From Diphasiastrum complanatum (lineage: Eukaryota; Streptophyta; Lycopodiopsida; Lycopodiales; Lycopodiaceae): a stretch of DNA of 64,000 bases. Shown here one piece after another: positions 53,687 to 64,000 of the stretch; position 1 is the first letter of the stretch; each line of letters begins with the position of its first letter. The stretch spans positions 5,304,647-5,368,646 of the forward strand of contig CM055113.1 in the NCBI GenBank assembly GCA_029204225.1, written 5' to 3'. Made by a program: the position numbers and the translations under genes. The notes below the pieces were generated by a model. It saw nothing but the letters and a program-made list of their open reading frames with translations, had not been told where the DNA came from and ran no database searches.

Positions 53687-55302
53687 ATTCAAGTGGAATA
53701 AAAATCCTAAAGAGTGAACCGTATGCAATATTGATAATTGGATTATAGAGATTTAGTAGTTTCATGATTTTTTGGAATTTCAAAATGTAATACAGATTAA
53801 TTAATGGTTTTTTATTGCAATACTAATTGTAGGCATATATTGTATTGAAACTGAGATACGAAAAATTCGTAATCAAAGGATCGTTATTATTATTTTTTTC
53901 AGTTCATTTCAATGACATAAATGGCATATGATTTGTTTAACATCTTTTAAAAAAGAAGTTTACAAATTTTAGTTTTTTGAAGTAGATTTATGTGTTTGAT
54001 GTCGTCGTATTGTAGCTAAAAAAAAGTTGCATTTTCAAAACCAGAATAACAAATAACAAATTATAATAGGATTATCTATGTCTCTATCAAAAACAAAATG
54101 GTCATTGCCAAACAGATACATGTAATCAAGTACTTACTAATTACAAGAGATAGACGTACTAACAGCATGAAAGCTTATAATTAAGCTGAGATTTAAGAGT
54201 TCTAATTAGTTAGTCATATTAATTAAATATAGATCAACTCTGGAAATTCATTTTTTATTTCAAAAAAGTTGTTTTTGGACTTGAATCTACTAAAATATTA
54301 TAAAAAGGAGACCAGCACTGACTTTTCAACAATTTGTAAAAAGTTTCAATTCTTCTTTCATGAGTCTCTCTTCTTTATTGAATCTATCATTTGATTATTC
54401 AATTTGTAGGTGATATGGAACAAAAACAAGCGAATGTGTAAGCATACAGGGTGTTATAGAAGAATTGAGTTTTAGTTCTTTATATGAATCTATGTCTTAT
54501 GTGATGAATTCATTATTTAATTGCTCAGTAATGAGGGCGCTTACTTCTAAACAATCTGTATCATATTTTAGCACTTTTGTTTATCAATTTAGCGAGACTT
54601 TTCTCATGAATTTATCATTTAATTGCTCAATGTCTTCTTAATTGGTGTGAATGATAATTGACATGGTTATTATAATCTTATTTAGAAATTTAGCTATAGA
54701 TCTCAATATACAATGAAATTATAAGTAGAGTTTTATAAATTAGGTTTTGCTACCGATCAATCAACGAGCTAACTTAACAAACTTAGACTTTGTAGACATG
54801 TTCATGTGTTTCGACTAAAATATCCTATCGAAAAGTAGAGAGCATTGTAAAACAAATTTGAATTTTACTAAGAATTTAATAACATCATTATTGTTATTTG
54901 TTAGGAAAAAAATCATTGATCATATATTGTGTTATGTTTGAGCTTTGTAGAATATTTAAAATATTCTCAAAATGTTAGCATTTGTTAGAAAAAGTCAGTT
55001 GTTAGAAAGCCATCTTTTTTATCAAGTGTAAGATGGCAAAAAGAGGTGTGGCAATTTTCCTCTTAATTTTATGAACTAGAAGATTCGCCTTTCTCTCAAA
55101 TGCCAATGCAAAATGAAAAATGAAATTCGAAATTGCCAATTGTAAATTGCCACGAAATATTTCAAATAGTCTACAAAGCTCGCACATTGTTTTTTCAAAC
55201 AATAGTTTTTATTCTATATTTCTCGAATTTGAATCATGAAAATAGCATATATAATTTTATGTTCGATTAAAATATTCTCATAATTTGGTACATTCTTTTT
55301 TT

Positions 55303-55398
55303 CATATTCTTACAAATATGAAAATTCATATTCTTACAAATATGAAAATTCATATTCTTACAAATATGAAAATTCATATTCTTACAAATATAAAAAAC
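55303..55398. repeat. 24-bp tandem repeat, four units
   Basis: CATATTCTTACAAATATG plus AAAATT, repeated from 55303 at a 24-base period, with a degenerate copy at about 55421. Each unit contains inverted CATATT/AATATG arms that could form a small hairpin. Confidence 0.9.
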
Positions 55399-57655
55399 AA
55401 ATAATTTATGAAAAACCAATATTCTTACAAATATGAAAAACCAATCATTTATAGCTCTATTTTTGTATATTATATCAAAAAAAAAAAAAAGCTATAAATG
55501 AAAATTATCAATCTATTTTTTAAGAATGAATCATGATTATGATTTTTCTTTTAGAAACTGGTTTTAGAATTGTCAAAACATGAGGATTGAGAATTCAGTT
55601 GACAACTGGCTTGGAAGTCAAATTTCTAAGACTCCATAAATCTACAACATACAAACCCCTATTCTAATTGCATTTGCATTTCGCCTGCTTTTATACATGC
55701 AAGCTCCATTGCTTTTCTACATCAAAAGATAAAAGAAAAAGCTCATCTATTGCAAAGCTTTGCTGTTTTCCTAAAAGATTGCAGCACCACTGCTTTTCTA
55801 CGTGCCTTTCTACGAACAACTATCACACATGAAGTTCCTATTTTATACATGAAATCAAAACCATTGATTACAACACTATCAATGTTGTAGAACATGCCAC
55901 GTACCTATGCTCAGCATGGATTCAATTATAAGACAAGATTGTAACCAACCTACCTGAGCCTATGTACTAAATAATACAAAAATGGATGATAAGTCCAGCT
56001 TATCAAGAACAAGAATGATAGGTTGAATACGTATATCAAAGGCGTTCAGTGCTATAGTTGTCCTAACAAAGATTCAGAACTCATGAAATAATATTTCTAT
56101 AGTTACTTGGCGGAGGTGATATTGTTGCAAAAAGCAGACTTGTGTTTCTTGCACTCGCATACCTACTGCTAGAGTGATTGACAATCAATTGAAAAGCAAA
56201 AGAATGTGTTATGTTAATGTTTCAACGACTATCCTTGGGGGTCACACCATGAAAACTTGTACTACTTGCTAGTAATTCTTAGCTCTCTCACTCGGCTCTC
56301 ATCATCCACCTCCTTCCGTATGTGAGGACATCCTCGGTCTATGGGTGAAGTGAACTCATGTACTGAAGAACTTGGCGAATCGACCTTTAAAAAGATCAGT
56401 AGCTTATCATAGGAGTTAATCTTGTAAGTTTCTATAAGTTGGAAAAATCACCTCAAATCAAGCAAAATCATGGTGAGGCAATGTCACCAAGTTAGGAGTC
56501 AAAGAGATGGAAGCTTATCTTGCATTTATTGGTGGATCTAGATGATTTGGCATTCCCCACACATCCCAGACCTGCTGAGTCAGCATAACAGGTTGAAATG
56601 TACTTGATCGATATATACATCTTGATTGTAAATATGAATCTTGATGAGAGATCTTGATTTTGAGGCAATACCTTGTCATTTTCACTATTTGTGTTGTGAT
56701 TTTTTGCTTTGTATGCTATCAATAGGTAATGAACTTCAATATTTGCTCATTTTCCATACAGTGACAGTAATTCACAAGTGTGAGGTCGCTCTTGAGTTGG
56801 AATAAACATTTTTCATGTTGTTCTTGCTAGTTAGATGCAAATTATTGATCTAGATCTAAATCTAGTCATTAGATTTGAGATTGATCTATCTAATTAGCAT
56901 TCAACACCTCTTGTGGATCGACTGTAGATTTAATTTGTGAAAATTTGCCTATATTGGCAAATCTACCCATGTAGCATATTGTATATTTTTATGGATAAGT
57001 GGATTCCACATATGTATGGCCAAAATGCCACGTGGCAATCCACTCCTAATCTAGTTTAGTTTGAGTCAAAAGAAGTGGTTGTGTCTATTTGGTAGAGTTC
57101 GCTACTTTATAGGATCTAGACCTTGATTTATGATGAGATTTTGACCAACTAGCTACCTACCAAGCATGACTCTAGGAAATAGGCTAGGGTTTCATTTTAG
57201 GGCAAAAAGGCTGAGTTAACTTCCTTATTACATGCTCGAAATTCACCTAACTTTACAAAGGAAGTCACTTTTGCTATGTATTCCATCTCTCCCTAGTGAG
57301 AAGATAGATTATTTTGGGAGCACATTGGCAATCTCGAGTTTGCTGTACATTGATTTCTATTGATCCAAATGAAACCAAGACTTCAAGTTCTTCAAACATT
57401 GTTCTCAGGACGTACAACAGGCTGCTTTTCACACGTGCCAACTATGATCTATGCTTTTGTTCAATGATTTGATTATCAATGTTTGTTGTTTGTCAAATTG
57501 CCAATCTAGATCAAGATTTTGATGACTAGTTTTTTGATAGATTGTTAAGCAAGTACATAATCACTCTTGTGGATCTTTGAAGATCCATTTATGGTCCAAA
57601 AAGTATTGTACTTTCACATAATTAAGGTCCAAAATTCAGTAGATTCAACAAATAA

Positions 57656-58640
57656 TGTTGGCATAAAGAATATATTCTATCTAAAACCACCCTCTCCTTC
57701 CAATTTGTGCCCTTCTGGATCTACCTCGTAGTAGGCATTGTTGGATTATTGTCCTTCTTACCAATCGACTCATCGGTTTTAATCTTCATCCATTGTTTTA
57801 TCTGGTTCTGCGGATTTTCCCCTTTCTTTTACAATCTGCAATTTTACAAGTGTTTTTACACAATCTGCAAAATTACACGGAGTTTTACCACAGTGTCGCA
57901 TTTCATTTTCTCACACTTCGGCTTTGTCACCTGTCAAGAAATACACGGAGTTTTACCTTAGAGCCGCTTTAGTTTTTCTTTTTTGGCGAAGCTGTCGCCT
58001 GTTAGGAATCTTGTGTAAAAATGCGGTGTTGCTTTTCGAATTTTTTCGCCTATCAACAGTTGCAAGTAAATATGCAAAGTCGCATTTTTCACTTGACAAA
58101 ATGTCACACTTTTCGCTTTCTCCAAAGAGCCTCAAAAGTTAAGGAAATGACTCTGGCAAAGTGTAGGGCAACCCTAAATCAGCTTTTAAGGCACTGTCAA
58201 ATATTTCGCAAAATCCCAATACTGTTGTCTTTTGCAACAGTGTCGCCTGTGGCTGTTTTAGTTCATTTTTGCAGAATTGACAGTTTGGTTCATTTATGTA
58301 GACAGAACGTTTATGGCCAATTTCATCGCTTATCAGCAATCAATGACAAGGAACTGGATGGATGCCAGCGGATACTAGCCAACTGGCAATTGCAATTGAC
58401 GACCTAATCTCTTAGTATAAATAGCTGATCATATTCATACAGTTTTGATGTAAGGAGTTTAATATCAGCAAGTATTGCAAGTTAGCTCTCTATCAAGCTT
58501 TTAAGCTTGAACTCTCCTGAGCATTCTAGCTCAGTCTGAGTTATATTTTAGAGCTTTTTACGTTTCGGAACATTCCTGGTCGGAACGATATTCATATAAA
58601 TTTAATTATTTATATGAATGAAATCCTTTGAATCTCACAT
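57656..58640 (+). repeat. Solo-LTR-like repeat with TATA box
   Basis: Begins TGTTGGCATAAAG. The middle (57870-58110) is rich in GTCGCATTTTTC/TTTTTGGCGAA/TCGCCTGTT pieces, like the C2 LTR. A TATA box (AGTATAAATAGC, 58413-58424) sits about 230 bases before the end. No primer-binding site or coding region follows, so a solo LTR is the best reading. The 3' end is uncertain; CTCACA at about 58635 is one possibility. Confidence 0.45.
58413..58424 (+). promoter_or_regulatory. TATA box in LTR-like repeat
   Basis: AGTATAAATAGC is a strong plant TATA context; transcription would start around 58445-58455. Confidence 0.5.
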
Positions 58641-58861
58641 TCAAATGAATATATTCAAACATCTTATAAGACATTGAACAAACATCCATAAGAACTGGTT
58701 TTGAAAATGAGTTTGTCTATTATATTGTGGAAAATGGCGGTAACAGCCCCTACTGCCTGGGGCATTTACAATCTATTACAAAAGATATGCATCTATGCAT
58801 TGACCTAAGTATTCTCGGAACTTGAATCTAATTCCACATCGTCAAGACCCACATCCCTTGA

Positions 58862-59690
58862 CTACGGTTCTCTGGAAGATTGGCTTTCATAACCGGACTG
58901 CAAAGATCTTACAACATCTAGATAAGACTTAGTCACCTCGATGTTTTCCAGAGTGTTGACGCATATAAGTTTGCAACCCATGACATTTAATAATGACGCC
59001 ACACAGTAAGATAACCTGAACAAGCAGACCAACCATTCAGGAGCAGAGAAAGACTCAACAATGGAGTTGATGCCTTCCCAATGTTTTGCTTTGTTTTTAG
59101 CAACCAGACTGCAAGCCACAAATCTTTTAGGCACATTCCCTTGGTCACCATAACACATACTCAAAAATTTGAGTTTACTATGCACACCGGCGTTCAGATC
59201 ACTTGGTGCATCAGCATTATACAAGACATAGAACAGGTTGCAAATTTTGCATTTGCACTCCACCTTGTTTTAGAGGGGTAGCAAGATCGTAATAACTCCA
59301 TACAAATTGGGTCAGGCAAGTACTGCCGCAATCTGAAAAATCTTACAGTGAGTGGAACGGTCTTTTGACGTTGTGGTGCAAACGCTGGCTCATCGTATGG
59401 AAGAGACCCAACCACATAATGCTTCATAACTTCCAAGTAGTTATTAAACGCGTCATTCGAACATAGCAAGATAATGGTATACTCCTCAAAGGTTTGATAC
59501 AAAGTCTTCAAGGGCAACCTTCTTTCAATGTGCCAACGAGCTGACTGACGAGAATGCCTGACAATCTCTGATAAAATTGGGCCATTCTTTTGCTCGTCTC
59601 TTGATCCAGCTTCATTAGTGTTTTTGCTTGCAGGAACTCGGATTTTGGAGAGGGATAAACTCGCTGAGAAACAAGCAATCTGTGCATCAT
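58862..59690 (-). pseudogene. Unrecognised protein-coding remnant, about 275 residues
   Basis: Three consecutive minus-strand frames join into one plausible protein. The first is 59690-59508 (MHRLLVSQRVYPSPKSEFLQ, KLDQETSKRMAQFYQRLSGI). The second is 59517-59265 (LKTLYQTFEEYTIILLCSND, NYLEVMKHYVVGSLPYDEPA, LTVRFFRLRQYLPDPICMEL). The third is 59263-58862 (ECKCKICNLFYVLYNADAPS, FVACSLVAKNKAKHWEGINS, WLVCLFRLSYCVASLLNVMG). Overlapping frame changes near 59513 and 59275 look like single-base indels. A CxCxxC cluster is the only motif seen. It has no retrotransposon features and no low complexity, so a decayed host or DNA-transposon gene is likely. I do not recognise the family. Confidence 0.5.
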
Positions 59691-59694
59691 AAGT

Positions 59695-60340
59695 GGATCA
59701 AATCAAGTCTGATCTGATCCAGCGGAGCTCTGTACGGACAGAGAGCTCACACGTGTGAAATCAGCCCTCATTAATGAGTGCTACTTCTCAAAGAATGATC
59801 CAAATTTGATGTTTTATAGCTTGTGGGATAGGTATTGAAGAGTAGAATGTATTGCTCTTGTTTCTAAATCAATTTGATTTGTTTTTAGAAGAGTTTTAGG
59901 CAATTAGAGAGTTTGAGAGGGTACTCAACTCATGGGATATGCCAAAGTGAGCACACATGTGTCTTTTTCACCATTTTCATCAATTTTCACTATCAATCAA
60001 GTAGAATTGGATAGAAATGAGTGTTCTGAGGTATTAGCTTTTCATTTCACACATATTACTGTCTTTGAGTTGAAAGTAAGTTCCTAGAGAGTTTATCAAT
60101 ACTTTGAAACTCATGGGAGAGATAGACTTCTTGCTTGCATGTGCTTCTTTTTTTATGACTGAAGCAAGATCCAAATTCAAGATAGTTTGATTTTTTGTAC
60201 TGAGAATTTGTTCTCATATCTATTGCTAGATTTCATAGGGTGGATCAACATTTGTGTTAGATCCTAGATTGAGATAGCAAGCAACATCCTTTCAACTCCA
60301 ATGTGGAAGATTCATAATGTAATCATTATTGATTCTATAG
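59695..60340 (+). repeat. Copia C3b leader remnant
   Basis: Contains CACACGTGTGAAATCAGCCC (about 59750), as in the C3a LTR end and leader, and further stretches resembling 33486-34213. The 5' LTR and primer site are missing, so C3b is 5'-truncated just beside the protein remnant at 59690. Confidence 0.5.
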
Positions 60341-61519
60341 GATGTAATGGATATTGTGAGTGCAACTGAAGAAGAACCTGCTGCACCTAGTGAAGTTGCA
60401 GCATTTCACAAAAGAACCAGAATTGCCTTTCATTTTATAAAAATCAATGTTACTAATGATGTGTTAAGAGAGATTAGTACATGCACCACTGCCAAGGAAG
60501 CTTGGGCTCTATGAAATCAAAAATACTTTTAGATTGCTTACACTTAGAAACCAAATATTTCTAAGTTATCAGAGAGTAGATGAGAGTGCTTCATCATATG
60601 TCATGAGAGTTAAGGATCTTCATCAAGAGCTAGCTGGTATTAGTGATGCTCTTAAGAACACTGAACTTGTTCAAGTAGTCCTAAATGGACTTAGAGATGA
60701 ATATGCCAATATTGTGCAGACTTATGCTGTCAGGGAGGATCTTCCATCCTTGGAGACACTGCAAGGTGTTCTCATTGCTGAAGAAAGCAGGCAAGAGAAC
60801 AAGATGCTGAGGATCAACAAACTTTCATTGAAAGATAGTGAAGGACAAAGCACTCTTCATCAGAGACAAGTCAAGAGGCAAGGGCAAAGGACAACAACAC
60901 TTCAAGAAGGACAAAGTCAAAGAAGGTGGTGAGGATCAGTCCTCACAAGCTGCAACATCCAGTGGCAAGAAGAAGTTGTCAAAGATCAAGTGTTTTTTTT
61001 GTGGCAAGAAAGGACACTATGCATCAAACTATTTCAAGAAGAATAACCAATCTAAGCAAGCTAACCTTACTAATGAGGATGATTGTGAGGGTGTAGAGAG
61101 TGAAAGAGAGGATTCATTAATGATGTCTACTTTTTCATCTTTTTCTTTTAAGAATGAAGAAGTCTGGTGGATAGATAGTGGGGCTAGTTCTCATATGTCT
61201 AGTTCTAGGAACTCTCTCACTAATCTCATGCCATATGTAGGTGTAAAAAGATCAATCTATATTGCTAATGATGTAGAGTGTAGGATTGAAGGAATAGGAA
61301 GCATTCCATTGCATGCATCATCATCAAAATCGTTTTGCTTACATGATGTATTGTATGTACCTAGATTGACCAAGAATCTCATTAGTGTAGGACAGTTGTT
61401 TAATAGTGGATTGGATGTCAAGTTTCAAGTTGACAAGTGTATAATCTCAAGAGAAAATGAAGTTATCGCTAGAGGATCTAGAATTGGTAAAATGTACAAA
61501 CTAGATTCTAATTTGCAGG
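60341..61519 (+). pseudogene. Copia C3b gag-protease
   Basis: Homologous to C3a. Gag enters at DVMDIVSATEEEPAAPSEVA (60342), so the first 35 or so residues are absent. It has a frameshift at about 60510, then LLTLRNQIFLSYQRVDESAS and LVQVVLNGLRDEYANIVQTY, a second frameshift near 60838, then a Lys-rich stretch. The knuckle CFFCGKKGHYASNY (about 60991) has its last Cys changed to Tyr. The protease is intact in sequence: WWIDSGASSHMSSSRNSLTN (about 61168) through RLTKNLISVGQLFNSGLDVK. It ends at KMYKLDSNLQ (61519). Confidence 0.85.
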
Positions 61520-61965
61520 AGACAGGTTGGATAGGAAATTTACAAGTGCTTACACTATATTTCTTGGAGGAAATTTGGTTTCTTGGCTATCAAAGAAGCA
61601 GGCAACTATTTCCTTATCATCCTGTGAAGCTGAATACAAATCTCTTACAACCACAACAAAGGAGGTTTTATCGATCAAAAGGCTATTTTGGGAGCTAAAG
61701 TGTTATGCAGATGAAGATTTACCAATTATCAAGAATGATAACATTTTTGCACAAGCACTTGCAAATAATCCAGTCTTTCATGCAAGGAGCAAGCATATTG
61801 AAGTGGCTCATCATTTTGTAAGTGGAAAAAGTCATTGGGAGAGAGATCTCATTGGAGCATGTTTCATTCATGAAGTTTTATGGAGGAAACATTTTAATAT
61901 GGAGGAAGCATGTAAGCAAAGGGTTATCACTCACATTTATTGCTTTGTTGCTATTATTTTCTAGA
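61520..61965 (+). pseudogene. Copia C3b RNase H, fused to protease by internal deletion
   Basis: Right after the protease, in a different frame, RNase H resumes: AYTIFLGGNLVSWLSKKQAT (about 61548), ISLSSCEAEYKSLTTTTKEV, then DNIFAQALANNPVFHARSKH and IEVAHHFV (to about 61820). Integrase and the whole reverse transcriptase are gone. The retained gag, protease and RNase H tail, with a good polypurine tract and LTR, resemble the known non-autonomous gag-only Copia derivatives. Confidence 0.85.
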
Positions 61966-62206
61966 GATACCAAAGGTGGAGGCATGGAGGGATCATAACA
62001 TTTACATTCTCTATTGTTATCCATGTTCTAGTTTCATCTTGATATGTAAAATTGATGTAAGAAATAGTGAAGCATCCAACAAGGACACTATTATCTATAT
62101 CAATTATAGATGCTACTATTTGAGCAATATAATATCACAGAGAAGAGGTCTATTCTTAGAATGGAGATCATTATGAAGATGGATCAAAGTTGTGGTAAAA
62201 TCAGTT

Positions 62207-62216
62207 GAAGAGGGAG
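62207..62216 (+). promoter_or_regulatory. Polypurine tract of Copia C3b
   Basis: GAAGAGGGAG directly precedes the LTR TG, the expected position for the plus-strand primer. Confidence 0.8.
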
Positions 62217-62631
62217 TGTGAAAAATGTCAACTAGTTGAAGAGGCCCAAGTGAATTTTCAATTTAGAGATAGAATTTTTTATGTTAATAAGGCCTAAGAA
62301 TAGTGTCCTTGTTATTTTTAGCAAGTATCAAGTTGATAAAGACGGATTTAGATCTACTTATGTTGTCTAGTTGAGATACATTGCATCTAGTAATGTAATT
62401 CTCTTGTGAAGTACATAGAAACTACTAATTTAGGACAATTTTTGACAAGTGGCCAAATGACACATTTGCTACTATACATAGCTATACTAGTGTGGAGAAC
62501 ATATTTAAAATTTCTCTCTATCTTTAGAGAACATTCATCTTCAATGTTATTGTCTTCTTCAAGCTCAGGTTCCTCTCAATATTTTCAATATGTGTAGAAT
62601 GCTAATTTTCTTCTTGTACTTGATTGTCACA
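62217..62631 (+). repeat. Copia C3b 3' LTR (415 bp)
   Basis: Starts TGTGAAAAATG and ends TTGTCACA; TGTGA/TCACA form a perfect 5-bp terminal inverted repeat. Between them there is no coding sequence. The match to the C3a 5' LTR is weak, so the two copies are from diverged subfamilies. Confidence 0.75.
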
Positions 62632-64000
62632 GATAGCATTCCATTATAAGATTAATAACACGCCCCCGTATGAATTTGGTGACAGTCCATGGTAGTTGCT
62701 TGACATTGTTGAATGTCTACCTTCATAGCGATGTGAACTGGGAGGTGTTGTGAGCTGAAATGGAAATGAGAAAAGCAAGGGTAGATAAGAAATAAAAAAA
62801 AGGACAATGGCATAAGAAAATTTTGAAAAAAGTATTGTGACAAAAAATATTCAGATTAGGAGGGATACAATTGAGGTGTGCATTATAATTTTATTTGATG
62901 ATTGTAGAAAAAATAAGAAATATAAAAATAAATAAATGAAAAATACATAAATAGAAAAGATAAGAATGTAGAAAAACAATTAAAACAAAAGTGGGTCCAA
63001 ATTTATTATTTTTTAAGGACTTTTCACTTTCTCTTTTTGTTGAGCATAGACATGTTATTATTGACAACCAAACTATAGAAAAAATTGCTCGATATTAGGT
63101 GATCAAGAGTAACTTGCCAACTCAAGAACCTTTTTTTTCTTGGTTTCTTCTTGAATATAGACCAACTATTTTTGACAAGCACAGTATTGAGAGTTGTCCT
63201 TGATACTATGGTGATCAAAAATAGCCGACATGTTCAGGATAATGTATGGAGCTAGGAGCCTCTACTTTATGGATCTTGTTTGATCTGCTTATCTTTTGCA
63301 TTTTCAGCATTCCAATTTACCTTGTGGCGCAAGGTGACAAGCCTAAAAAAATGGGACCACAATAAGTTGCACATTAATGATTGTGAGTGAATTGGGCCGA
63401 ATGTCAGATGGAATTTTGCAAGTCCACCAAAGGAGTCATCCTTGCGTGGTGGAAAAAGAAGGTGGATGAGACATCGTCAAGATGCTCAATGAGGTGAGGT
63501 GGAGAATGATATTCGAGAATGGACATGGATGGGGATTATTGCAAAGGGTTAGACAAGTCATCAACCTGGGAGACATATTAGATGTCCTAGTCAATTGTGT
63601 GGTGTTCCACAATTTGTAGGTCAAAGTGGTAAACATGTTAATATGAGTTGTTGCTAGTTGATGGTGTTGGTGGAGACAATGAAGGCGAATTTTGATATAG
63701 TTCAAGAATTGCAGATGGTTGGTGGATCTTGGGTGACGAGGTTGTAGTGTGCCATCACAACGTTGTAACACTAGATGAGGGTGGCAGGATGGTATTAATG
63801 GTGGTCAGCTTAGAGAATGTGGAGGTTCTTGTAGGCTTGGTGAAAGTTGTCCGGAAGGAGTAGTGCGACAATTGATATGTTCCACCAGCACATTGAATGT
63901 TGACTCTGGTGTTGGTGGTGGTTGGCACTCTAGTGCAAACCTGGCCTATGATAGTTGTGAAGCTGAAGGGATGAACGAGGGAGGAATAAAGAGACAGAAA
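62632..64000. other. Stretch without a recognised gene
   Basis: AT-rich to about 63200, then G/T-rich on the plus strand (63440-63960). The minus-strand frame at 63436-63771 is His/Thr/Leu-rich, lacks recognisable motifs and is probably chance. Confidence 0.5.

Larger units (their letters stand above)
53271..57655. other. AT-rich intergenic stretch without recognised genes
   Basis: No open frame of note and no retrotransposon motif. It holds small tandem repeats annotated separately. This is the longest part of the window with no detectable transposon or gene. Confidence 0.5.

Noticed and set aside
55303-55440. CRISPR-like array
   Set aside because: Units are contiguous without spacers, and this is plant nuclear DNA; it is a simple tandem repeat.
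63436-63771. 111-codon minus-strand frame near the window end
   Set aside because: His/Thr/Leu-rich, no motif, in a G/T-biased stretch that keeps frames open by chance.

Overview
This is a repeat-dominated window of a large eukaryotic nuclear genome, almost certainly a land plant. The evidence is Ty1/copia and Ty3/gypsy LTR retrotransposons of plant type (a Copia initiator-Met primer-binding site, a Gypsy tRNA-Asp-like primer-binding site), a plant-style F-box/kelch reading frame and an ELM2-type exon. The dense nesting and heavy decay would suit a large fern, gymnosperm or other big plant genome, but nothing seen fixes the lineage. There are no operons, no rRNA genes and no credible intact host gene. 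I use working family names: G1, G2, G3 for Gypsy-type; C1 to C6 for Copia-type.

Layout. 1-1056: degenerate Copia C1 pol, ending in a membrane/coiled-coil ORF remnant and a promoter-like stretch (1057-2020). 2021-11873: long Gypsy G1 element (copy A): leader, gag, protease remnant, reverse transcriptase, a few dozen bases of integrase tail, then an extra sense ORF of about 1,046 codons ('ORF3'), polypurine tract and an 822-bp 3' LTR. 11874-14290: Copia C2 LTR piece and dispersed repeats with a long (GA)n. 14300-17190: Copia C4 leader/gag and an acidic ORF. 19250-20140: Copia C6 RNase H end and LTR start (minus). 20771-26227: Gypsy G2 with a complete 5' LTR and primer-binding site, through RNase H, where it fuses to a second G1 gag-protease copy (26228-28337). 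29077-31601: second C1 copy. 31602-32611: C2 LTR piece and C5 gag-protease. 32612-32887: ELM2-like host exon. 32899-35902: Copia C3a. 35903-40870: Gypsy G3, with a very long, low-complexity, motif-reiterated leader. 41500-44194: C4 leader, C2 pieces and other repeats. 44195-50022 (minus): G1 copy B, an inverted partner of copy A. 50880-51508 (minus): F-box gene remnant. 52130-53270: dispersed repeat. 53280-57650: AT-rich, no gene seen. 57656-58640: LTR-like repeat. 58862-59690 (minus): unrecognised, frameshifted protein-coding remnant. 59695-62631: Copia C3b deletion derivative with a well-defined 3' LTR. 62632-64000: nothing recognised.

How it fits together. Most sequence is retrotransposon inserted into retrotransposon. 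Copies A and B of G1 share the same internal deletion junction, the same-length 3' LTR and the same flanking Copia LTR, so they look like one already-nested structure duplicated in inverted orientation (about 36 kb apart), not two independent insertions. Stop codons that differ between copies are mostly C-to-T or G-to-A changes at CAA, CAG, CGA and TGG codons, the expected trace of cytosine-methylation decay. The best candidate for something undescribed is ORF3: a long sense-strand protein between pol and the 3' LTR with a folded-looking N-terminal region, proline-rich linkers, a glutamine-rich coiled coil and a well-conserved C-terminal region that I cannot assign to any family. Its upstream spacer resembles the genomic 5' leader of G2.
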